Source: Liolophura sinensis | Lineage: Eukaryota; Mollusca; Polyplacophora; Chitonida; Chitonidae | Length of the DNA stretch: 64,000 nucleotides | Assembly: GCF_032854445.1 (NCBI RefSeq) | Contig: NC_088295.1 | Coordinates: 90,293,836 to 90,357,835 of the forward strand | Direction: 5' to 3' | Part shown: positions 25,801 through 35,300 of the stretch, piece by piece | How the letters are laid out: each line of letters opens with the position of its first letter | How positions within the stretch are numbered: the first letter of the stretch is position 1 | Notes under the pieces: generated by a model | The model's database searches: none | What the model was told of the DNA's origin: nothing | Seen by the model: the letters and a program-made list of their open reading frames with translations, nothing else | Made by a program: the position numbers and the translations under genes

Positions 25801-28800
25801 TTCCTACATGATGCGCTTTCTGTGTCCACATAGTCCCTCTCCAGACTGACACTAACTAGTGCTCTGCGATCTATAGGTCTATATCCATACACCTAACTCA
25901 AGTCCATCAAGAATGAATCATTGACTTCAATGTCCGCACAATTTCTCACTCAACTCTTGATGTTTGGCGTGTAGTCTAATACCCACATAAATCAAAAATC
26001 AATCCTGATCTGCATGTCGTATGTGACCCACATAATTCCACTCACAATTCTCACATTTACTTCGAGATTGCAGAGCCACATATGAACAGACGAGCATTCT
26101 TCTATGATCTGTCCCCGTGCGATTAGTGCCTGGATTGCCTTCGCGTATAACAACCTACCATACTTACATTCCATACCTTATTTATCCTTTGTAATTTTAT
26201 ATCGGCACAGTTCCGCCCTCAATCCTTGTCTCTGCAACTTCTAACACGGAACAGAGACGGCAAGGTGAGAGCATTGTCCTTCGGTGCAATGCAACGGGCT
26301 CGCCAACTCCCAACATCACGTGGATCCGGGCGGACGGCAAGCCACTTTACGATGGTCGGCTGACGCATAGGGTGAGCTTATATTGGGACGATTGGCAAAA
26401 CCATGTAAAATGACTTTTGGTTAGGATTCTTAATCATCTTTTTACAGTGTGAATCTGTTGTAAAACATGCAAACGAATGAAATAACCAGCAAAGAGATGT
26501 CAATATAATTCGCTGGGTGTCGCTGCTTCCCAATGACATTCCATGATGCAGTAGACACAATATATAAATGCACTGGGCTACAAGAACACGCAAAATAATC
26601 AAAATATATACAATAGTTACTGTACCAGCTAGACCGTCGCAAGCCACAAATAAAAAATCCCGAACCAAACAACTGTGTCAATTTTACCCGAAGGGTCATT
26701 ATTTTGAGATCCCGTCAATTCGGAAAGACGACCGGGGCACGTATCGGTGCGTAGCAGACAACACGGTGGCTCCCCCGGCACACCATGACGCCAAGCTAGT
26801 GGTCTACTACAAGCCTGAAGCGTCTTCCATCCAAGACACCGTGGGCCAGGCCCAGAACCGTCGCTTTACAGCCCTAGTAGAGTGCCTCATAGCAGGTAAG
26901 ACCGCGCAAATGGCAATAGATTATAAACTCTTCAAGTTTATTTCTACTGCACGATGTGTTATCAGGTTTTCAGACAAAGGGCATGCCTTAAATAATTTTA
27001 AAATAATTTAACCATGATTATTTGCAGGAGTGGATGGAAACAGACCTAAGCGGCCAGAGCTATTCTTTTCTGAACTTGATAAATCAACTTTTAATTGGGA
27101 AGTTTTACGAGGCCACAAGATGCGGCATGGTAGGGAACCTGTAAACACGATGTTGCGTCACTCGTACCCCACGTACATATGGCTAAAAGGCAAACTGTGT
27201 TTGGGTAACATCAGTGGAAAGCAACTGCCTATCGGGTTACAGGAATATGTCGCGATTGATAGGTTAAAACTGATAACATTGCGGCGCTTTCGCTTTTTTC
27301 AGTACGCGTGATTTTGTATACTTTGAACTGCAATGTATCTGTTATGCTAAACCAAAAAAGGTGTGTTTTTGTAACTTTCATAACTATACATTTAGCCTAG
27401 TGCTGTCTTTCCGTTTAAGCCTCATTTTAAAGGCACATGTATGACTGTAAAGCCAGTTTAACTAGCGGGGAGTGATTACGAGCATTAAGCATGATCAGTA
27501 ATAGGTATCTTCGAGCATTGACTCACTTTGAACTTGGCACTTGTTTAACACTTTTAATCACTTGTACAGGCAGCATGCCATTATTTCAAAGTGAAGTTAA
27601 GCTATATTCTGGACTAAAGTTCCATATGGTATATTTTAGGCCTGACTAAATTTGACAATCGTGGCCAAATTCATCGGTACTCAGTAGTCAGCCTCATGTC
27701 TTGTCTGCTGACAGGGATGCCTGAGCCAAACCTGCGCTGGTACCGCGAGGCTGACACAGGTGAGGTGCTCATCGTGGACAATGAAAAGTATCAGATTAGT
27801 CAGCTCCTCAACCACGGCACTTCTCTGGACGTCGATCAGATCTGGTACACCCTCAAGATTCTCAACGTGCAGGCAAACGATTACACTAACTATTTCTGTG
27901 AAGGCTCCAATAACATGGGCACGACCAGGGCCACTATCAGGCTGTATGGTGAGTGGAAAACACTAGCATAACATGGACACGGCCAGGGCCACTGTCAGGC
28001 TGTATGGTGAGTGGAAAACACAAGCATAGCATGGACACGGCCAGGGCCACTGTCAGGCTGTATGGTGAGTGAAGAACACACACAATAGCATAGGCACGAC
28101 CAGGGCCACTATCAGGCTGTATGGTGAGTGGAAAACACACACAATAACATGGGCACGACCAGGGCCACTGTGAGGCTGTATGGTGAGTGAAGAACACACA
28201 CAAAAACATGGGCACGACCAGGGCCACTGTGAGGCTGTATGGTGAGTGAAGAACACACACAATAACATGGGCACGACCAGGGCCACTGTGAGGCTGTATG
28301 GTGAGTGAAGAACACACACAATAACATGGGCACGACCAGGGCCGCTATCAGGCTGTAAGGTGAGTGAAGAACACGCACAATAACACGCGCACGACCAGGG
28401 CCACTGTCAGGATGTATGGTGAATGGAGAACACACACAATGACACGGGCACGACTAGGGCCACTGTCAGGCTGTATGATGAGTGGAGAACACACACAATA
28501 ACATGGGCACGACCACGGCCACTGTCAGGCTGTATGGTGAGTGGAAAATACACACAATAACAGGGACACGACCAGGGCCACTATCAGGCTGTATGTAGAC
28601 ACAATGCAATGAGAAAAACATGATTCCCACACCGGTGGGTTGACTGATTAATCGATTAACGCCTAACGGCGTGCTCAAGAATGTTTGCGGTTGGTGTTTT
28701 AAGAATGGAACCCGGTGTGCTGGTGGAGTAGCACTCGTTAAATGTTGTCAACATATCACCAGATCCCGTGTCTTCATCAAGATAAATGTCTTAACGGTTT

Positions 28801-28962
28801 CTAATTTCAGAAACAAATGAGTGCCAAGGCCCGGATTGTCCCTCTATTGGCACCAGCAGCACGGCGTCTTCTGTCATTTCGCGAGCTCTGGGTTCCGTTC
28901 TAGGAGTGACGGTCCTGGTTTGTGCGTATATCATGAGCGGTGTGGACAGAACGACGAAGTAG
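16877..28962 (+). CDS. Gene B: lachesin-like three-Ig surface protein
   Basis: Seven coding exons are 16877-16928, 20921-21027, 25455-25701, 26211-26371, 26694-26895, 27715-27948 and 28811-28962; the joined frame encodes 384 aa. Residues 1-17 (MMSGLLPVFILAIQFVK) are a signal peptide. A second ATG follows immediately, so the exact start is ambiguous by one codon. Ig1 is V-like (C44, W56, DDDGRYLC with C113). Ig2 (C161, W173, DRGTYRC with C208) and Ig3 (C253, W265, NYFC with C318) are I-set-like. A cysteine pair (ECQGPDC) precedes a weakly hydrophobic C-terminus ending GVDRTTK, so anchoring by GPI or a short membrane segment is uncertain. The Ig3 end, with ARATIRLY-ET-like spacing, recalls lachesin. 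Exon lengths match gene C except for exons 1, 3 and 7. Intron 1 holds two acceptor-like arrays, intron 2 a 72-bp array, and the exon 6 donor is tandemly repeated. Confidence 0.87.
17325..17478 (+). mobile_element. Family 1 SINE, 5'-truncated, in gene B intron 1
   Basis: The copy runs from the body (gcctgcggatggtcgtgggt) through ccgttgtataagtgaaatat and gagtacggcgtaaaatacca to a short caaataaa tail. It lacks the tRNA-like head. Confidence 0.8.
17664..18183. repeat. 39-bp minisatellite, about 13 copies
   Basis: Units read cccctagcaccatggcttaa then acagtggtaaattacacaa. Some units are shortened where acaac is replaced by acg. The array is in gene B intron 1. Confidence 0.93.
18397..18512. repeat. 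29-bp repeat, 4 copies
   Basis: Units read ggtagtgacaaagcacaccc then ctccccaca. Pyrimidine-rich unit ends followed by a purine start resemble the two larger arrays downstream, of which this may be a diverged relative. Confidence 0.8.
18790..19680. repeat. 26-bp minisatellite, about 34 copies, acceptor-like
   Basis: Units read cagatcatgcctgtatgcca then tttcag, with alternating variants such as gcgttc and cagttc at the start. Every unit ends in ttcag or a close variant. Because 26 is not divisible by 3 but three units are 78 bp, all three plus frames stay open; these frames are not genes. Confidence 0.95.
19735..20800. repeat. 26-bp minisatellite, about 40 copies, acceptor-like
   Basis: Units read atactggtcaaatattctat then ctgcag (or ctccag, ctgtag). 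Each has a pyrimidine-rich run ending in CAG or TAG. Copies degrade progressively toward 20920, where the last such unit is the acceptor of gene B exon 2 (ttgtcttgttttcacag). Confidence 0.95.
21215..22598. repeat. 72-bp minisatellite, about 19 copies
   Basis: Units read attcggatttcctataagtg, taatgactggtcattcagca, tattgagcttggtcgtatgg, tacattaacagc. Many neighbouring units look identical, indicating recent homogenisation. The unit is a multiple of three and so gives a spurious 318-codon frame. It lies in gene B intron 2. Confidence 0.95.
23364..23640. repeat. Degenerate ~20-bp A/T-rich repeat with inverted copies
   Basis: Variants of ggaaattatatttttacata recur about a dozen times, and toward the right end similar motifs occur in inverted orientation (gaaatttcctcgtacaaaat). 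It may be an old foldback element. Boundaries are approximate. Confidence 0.5.
23650..23917 (+). mobile_element. tRNA-derived SINE, family 2
   Basis: The body reads gaccttaaaagaggaagttg, then gcttggcgttcagcataaag, then aaggactggttgaccagtat, and the 3' end is gcaacgacgttaaaaactaa with a cactcactcac tail. The copy at 43411-43661 has the same order. The 5' head is altered in this copy. Confidence 0.75.
24121..24375 (+). repeat. 46-bp tandem array of SINE heads, 6 copies
   Basis: Units read ttagccagcgcggcgcaatg, acccaggaacctccgtggcc, gagggg. They correspond to the tRNA-like 5' part of SINE family 1 (box A region) repeated head-to-tail. The last unit continues into a SINE body. Confidence 0.85.
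24330..24560 (+). mobile_element. Family 1 SINE carrying the amplified heads
   Basis: The body continues from the last head unit through caacctacggatgatcgtgg and ccgccgtcgtataagtgaaa to gagtacggcgaaaaacaccg and an aaataaataaataaat tail. It is a single SINE body with six tandem head copies at its 5' side. Confidence 0.8.
27903..28605 (+). repeat. 58/59-bp minisatellite repeating exon 6 end and its donor
   Basis: About 12 units each read aataacatgggcacgaccag, ggccactgtcaggctgtatg, gtgagtggaaaacacacac. The first unit is the end of gene B exon 6 (…TRATIRLY, donor after 27948). Later donor-like GTGAGT sites start at 28007, 28065, 28124, 28183, 28242, 28301, 28360 and 28537; the copies at about 28419 and 28478 carry altered sites. 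The step of 58-59 shifts the frame with each unit. Confidence 0.93.
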
Positions 28963-29378
28963 GAGCGGTTGTGCATTCCACCATGAGGAATCATAATATG
29001 CAATAAGCGTTGGCTACCAATGCGATTAATCGGTCCAAGCAAACAATATATTTGACTTTCTAGCTGATTGTTCGTGGCTGGAAACAGTTTTATCAGAATT
29101 ATTCTAACCCTGCTAAGAAAGAGTATTCGTTGAAAGAAACAGCACGGAGATTAGAAGAGGACGTTCCTTCTGGCCCAAACAGTTTCATGTTTACAGAATA
29201 TCGATGTGCGTAAATTATGTTCATCATACATTTGTAAGCTATTATAACATTTAATGCCCAAAATCCAGTCGTCTGATTTGTCTGAACCGTTTTGTACATA
29301 CTGTACAGTTAGATTTTCACGTCTAAAACGACTGGTTATATATTCTAAGTTAAATTAAAAGAACTTGACACTTGTTTA

Positions 29379-29384
29379 AATAAA
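29379..29384 (+). promoter_or_regulatory. Candidate poly(A) signal of gene B
   Basis: AATAAA lies 417 bases after the B stop codon, preceded by ATTAAA at 29354. Another AATAAA is at 29754. Which is used cannot be told from sequence. Confidence 0.45.
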
Positions 29385-31190
29385 TCTTACGATGAAAGTT
29401 CGTGTCCGGTTGTTATGAAACATTTGGATGGATGTTCCATAATCACTTTTCTTCGGTAGTTTTGCTGGCGGATAATAGCAGAATGATAATCAGATATTTC
29501 GGTAATCATGCAATACTCTCATCGTGGGTCAATTTTGTTGTGTATAAGCACGTCCGCATTTACATAAATTTATTTACCTGTATTTACTATTATTACAGGG
29601 GATATTAAGAAAAATTTACCTATAAATAGTACCAATGAACACTATCAGTGAAATGACTGAGGACAAGTGATTATTAAAGCGTTCAGTTTGCTTCATACAG
29701 TTAACATTAAATACATTTTAGAGTTTGTGTACACTTAAGATAGATTCCTCCAATAAACAACGACTCTAGAATATTTGGAATTACAGCCCGCGGCTTCACG
29801 TTTTTGTCAAATCCTTGTTTGAAGGCTTCGTAGATCGTCATAAGACGGTCGCAGTTGATTTAACACGTGGTTCCATTGCGCTTGGTGGAGTATTCCATTT
29901 CAATGACCGCTAGTTTAGTTAGACCGCCCCTTTAACACACATGGAGAAAAAATGGGAACAATAAGCTAAATAAACCAGTCCTTCCATTACGTTACATGTA
30001 CGTCTATAACAAAGAACAACCAACAACTTTTGCATAACATAAAAAAATCATTTATTATAATTTCACATGTATATTTACACACTTTATTATAAACATTCTA
30101 AAGTAGTGAAATTGACCATTTGAGTAGGAATCACATCTGTTAGCTTTACCCTGAGCAAGGCTGCATCTGAGACTTAATATTAGCCTGGCTGCGACATCAG
30201 GGCGCTGAGCACGGGCTTGTACAGATCACGATAACATGTCTTATATTAGGTTGAACTTTCTCAAAACTTGTACCTGTTTAGATTAGTCACCGTGAAATCA
30301 GAGGTCACTCAAGTATAGGCCTACGCTTCGTGCTATACACAGCAAGTCTTTGTTAATCACTAATAATGAGTTTGGAAGATTGTCATTTGCCCAACAATTA
30401 GACTTCCTGTAATGGACGAACGTAATTTGTTTGTGTGTATAGGCTTACGCGAGGCATGGCGGAGTTTCTTCACCGGATAGGTGTCTGTGTTTGACAGTCA
30501 GGGTCTCCTGAAGCAAACGATTAATGCCGTGGGTTCGCCAGAATGATTTTTAACTTTGCAGTTATAATTATAGCTAAGGTATCTCACTCTCGATTCAAGG
30601 CTGTATGAGCGTTAAGAGAGAAAGACGTTCAAACCTCTGAGTGTAATTACATATGGAGTAGTTTTTAGAAAGAAAAAAATACATTTAGAAATCTATCCTT
30701 ACACTTGTAGTCAACTGTAGAGAGAGAAAATCAGAGACCTGGCTCATCTGACTATTGTAGTCATTTTGGAGAAATAGAAACATTCGGCGAGTTAACATTC
30801 CTTACTGTTCGAAGAAAATGAAACTTTTAAATGAAAATTGTGTCTTGAATCTGGCATTCATTTTCATGCAGATTTTCATACAAGCCCTTCACCTGAACAT
30901 TAGCTGTCCATTTCCAATCTATAACCATCTAAATGTATTACTTTTCATCCATTGGGATTATGTGTATACTCTTATATTGGAATATTAATCCACTGCAAAA
31001 ATAGCAATGTACATTTAAGTCCTATATGTGATCAATTTGAATAAAATCAATGAAGTAATGTAAGGAACAAAGAACAATGTACATACTGAATTGTCATACA
31101 GAGCACACGTTAATATTTACAGTTGCAACACCTATTTGGATTTGTTGCCATACATAACTATAAACAATGAAATGGTAGGCTTATGAATTT

Positions 31191-31461
31191 TTTTTTTTTT
31201 TTTTTTTTTTGATTGGTGTTTTACGCCGTACTCAAGAATATTTCACTTATACGACGGCGGCCAGCATTATGGTGGGTGGAAACCGGGCACAGCCCGGGGG
31301 AAACCCACAACCATCCGCAGGTTGCTGGCAGACCTTCCCACTTACGGCCGGAGAGGAAGCCAGCATGAGCTGGACTTGAACTCACAGCGACCGCATTGGT
31401 GAGAGGCTCCTGGGTCATTACGCTGCGCTAGCGCGCTAACCGACTGAGCCACGGAGGCCTC
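31191..31461 (-). mobile_element. Full-length family 1 SINE with target-site duplication
   Basis: A long T run (the A tail on the minus strand) is followed by the whole family 1 consensus and the tRNA-like head, which ends ccgactgagccacggaggcc on the plus strand. Perfect 12-bp duplications ggcttatgaatt lie at 31179-31190 and 31462-31473. The intact A tail and exact duplication indicate a fairly recent insertion. Confidence 0.93.
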
Positions 31462-32331
31462 GGCTTATGAATTCAAGGTACAGACAGCAATTAGAGCATC
31501 AAATATACATTGTAAGAGTATGTAACTGAAACATATGTAAGCTAATATAAGGCGTAATACAACTTAACAAAAAGTTTTATAGTTTAACGAATTGAGATGA
31601 ACAACTGACTTCCTGTAGACTTCCACCATATATCACCATTATTCTAAGCGCTACAAGCAAGAATTCCAGGTCAGGGGAACAAGGTAACACTAGCAACTTA
31701 GAAATAAGCGTTTTAACATAGTGTTCAGAATGTAAGGCACCTGAATACCAACAAATTATATACAATACAAATGAATAAATATATTACAAGCGTTAAAAGA
31801 TGGGTTTTTAGAAAGATGCCTGTAGTAAAATGTACACCTTAAAATGTGGAATATTTCTACAAATATTCTGTTCATAAAATTATGCTACATGATATAAAAA
31901 TTTAAATCTAATACATATATATTGTTGCTAGTTCCCTCACTACCTGGATGAGCTAAGTAGAATGAAATGCATAACTGAGCCACAAAGTTTACTCTTTCAC
32001 TACATAGGCCTACAATTATGACAGAGCTTGGAGTTACTGCGTCAACGCTACTGCAATTATTAATGTGGAAATCGGTTACTACCATAAGTTTGGTAAAAAC
32101 TGGCATTCAGTAATGTAAGTTAGACCAAAACAAGTGGACATATATATGAGCTCATGTAACAGTCTAAGCACACGTAACAGTTAAAATGCTTATGAACATA
32201 ACAAGCTATCTGTAAAGTTTGAGAAGGCCCACACTGGTCAAAAGTGATTTACGGCGGCTTTTCTGGTGACAACTGCTCACTGACTATGATGTGCCAAGAT
32301 AGATGTTCTGCCCTACAGAACGTTGACGATG

Positions 32332-35300
32332 TTAACCCCGTATGTAATAAAGATATACCCCCAGATAAATGAAGACAGACAGAAACGAAGGACATGAGAT
32401 TTGAAGTCTGAAAGCCGAAGAGAGCGCTCCGATGGTAGGACAGTCCGGTCCCTGGCACTGATTCGTCTCTGAAATAACACACAAGCAACAACAGTCAAAT
32501 CTTCTGTAGCTTCAGTAATTGTGAGAAAAGACAAACATTGCAAAACTTTATGTCTCCAATATATTCCTTAATAATTATAATTGTTGGAAGGATTACAGTA
32601 CCATATATACTAGGTCTTTTTAAGAAGTATTTATTTATTGTTAATTAACGCCATATTTGAGAATTATTCATTTATATAAGTGCCCTACGTCAATCACCAA
32701 CACTTGCCAAGTTACTGACGAACTTTCCCGTCTCTGACGTACAGATATGGGCAACATAATGGTGAAAGACAAGTGATCTTCAATGAACGTTATGCTGTGC
32801 AAACTGGGTGATGATGTATAAACAAGTATTTAAAAATCAGTTTTCTATACCTGCATAGTAATAGTTTCAAACTGCATAATGCTCAGAAAACAATATACCA
32901 ACAATGTTACGACTCACCATATAGCTTGATCTCTGCACGACTTGTCCCCAGAGCATTTGATCCCTCACAATAGTACATCGTGTAGTCATTGGCTTGAACG
33001 TTGAGGATTTTCAGTGTGTACCAAACATCATTGAGTTGCAATGATGTGCCGTGGGTGAGCAGCTGATTGATATCATACTTGGCATCGTCTATCAGGGAAA
33101 CAGGACCTGTGTCTGTGATCATGTACCACCTTAGGTTCGGCTCTGGCATCCCTAAAAGATAACAATGCAATTTAACATCTCTGCATTCACTATCATCTTT
33201 CAAACCAAGGACCGGTCAGGTATCTGCCATCTTGAAAGAGAAGCCCTGTGATCATCTTTTGGTAGAAGAGCAGAAACAGTCCTAAACGGCACAACCATAT
33301 ATTTTTATTTATTTATTTGATTTGTGTTTTACTGAAGAATAATTATACGACGGCGACCACCATTATGTTGGGAGGAAACCGGGCAGAGCCCTGGGGAAAC
33401 CCACGACTATCCGCAGGCTGCTGGAAGACCTTCCCAGGTACGGCCGGAGAGGAAGCCAGCATGAGCTGCGGCCATATCTGACGAGCTTGGTAACCCTACA
33501 AATCATCGTTGAATCTGGAATTCTTACGAGACCACGAGATAATTCACGTTTGAGAACCGGAAACATGAGGTCGTCAATCGTACTCCATGCATGCATAAAT
33601 GAACAATTTTAAGCAAACGAGATTTGGCGTGAAGTGAGCGGAAACAGCTGAATTCTCGGGTTATGGAAATAACCAACGCCAGAGTGCTTGCCATCTCGGT
33701 TACGAGACATCACGAGAACAAAAAGGGTATGCTTTTGTATATATACAGTTGGCGAATCTTTTCTTCCACATTCGAAATTGGTATCTTCACTTAGCATGAC
33801 CTTCAGATGACTTCTGAAACATGGAATTATGGTGACTTAATGTACCTTTTATTTTACATTCTAAAAGAGCATGGAATCGTCTATTCTGGGCCTGTCCCAC
33901 TGTGTCCTGCACAGCTTCGGCCTCTGGCTTGAAGTTTACCACCAGCTTAGCGTCATGGTGGGCCGGTGGTATCACGTTGTTGTCTGCCAGGCATCTGTAA
34001 ATCCCTCGATCATCCTTCCTGATATTTGTGATGTGTAGAAAATGACCCTAAAATTAAAGGAGGAATGTATACTTATATAATATCATGTGCACTCAGAATA
34101 CTGTCATTAAATGGATTTGTTGGCGCAATGTCTTTTTCTACAGACTAACGAAAACAAATTTGTAAAAAGTCTTCCATTTTGGTTATTAAAGCTTCTCGTT
34201 GCAAAGTTACTTTAAACAAAATTAATGGATTTTCAACACTACAAATGTCTAATCAATCCCACAATACAGTCTCACTACATTTGTTTACTGTTTTATCGCT
34301 TTCAATTAATTTAATTTGCGACATTTACACACAGGTCGAAGAGAGATGTATTTCACTGAGTCATATAAAAGATGTTGAAATAACCAAACTGGACAATCAG
34401 TCATGGTTAGGGTTACATCCTTAGCTCAAAACCTAGCCTAGATATTCCAGTGGAAGAGGAATAACGTTAGGGCACGTGTCAGTGGGGCTGCCTTCATTAT
34501 TGCTGAAACCTTCTAGTTACCTTAAGTCATTACTTACCCTGTGACTGAGCCTGCCATCTGGTAGAGCCTTGCCATCTGCTCTGATCCAGGTGATGTTGGG
34601 GTTTGGAGTACCTGTAGCGTTGCACCTGAGAGTAACATCAGATGCCTGATTTCGCTGGACAGTGTTTGAGGTCTGCGACACTTTAATTGTTGGTGGAACT
34701 AAAGTTGAAAAATGAAACGAAAGACAGGAGACAATTAACAAGGATGAAAAGGAGAAAATCAGTGGATGACAGGTACTTCATCACTTTACAGTAGTTTTAT
34801 ACATTGATTGTAGCCATCGTCTAATATGCTAATTACATACGTGCAATAGAAAAAAAGGAAATTTTGTCACTTGTCTACCTCGTTTTTGTTCAACTGCAGT
34901 TTCGAACTTTCTACCTTCTCTTTAATGACACCAAATGCTAACAGCGTGAAAACATAATCATATACAGTTACAGCGGCGACAATTCATTACAGTTTCTGCT
35001 CAGTCTTTCATTTGAAAGTCCGCCTTGATAGAAAATCATCAACACTGTTGAATGAGCATCTTCTAGTGTAGGCCAACAATGCTTTTAATTTCATATATCG
35101 AGGAAGCCATGCACAGTGCCGACCTTTGGCACTTCACTGGGTAAGTTTCCAACGTGCGAGGCTGGACCGGTCTCTGTGGACTTCATGTAAGGACCCAGTA
35201 ACTCCTACACCCACGACTATCTACTGCCAAAAAATCGCGAGCATTCTTCGTTAATTTTGCATTGATTGACAGAGGCATTACTTATGGATAACAATTAATG

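Larger units (their letters stand above)
28963..32331. other. Convergent interval between genes B and C
   Basis: This holds the 3' UTRs of both genes. Candidate signals for B are ATTAAA at 29354, AATAAA at 29379 and AATAAA at 29754. For C, minus-strand AATAAA occurs near 30050 and 30087. A full-length SINE lies at 31191-31461. I see no other gene. Confidence 0.5.
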
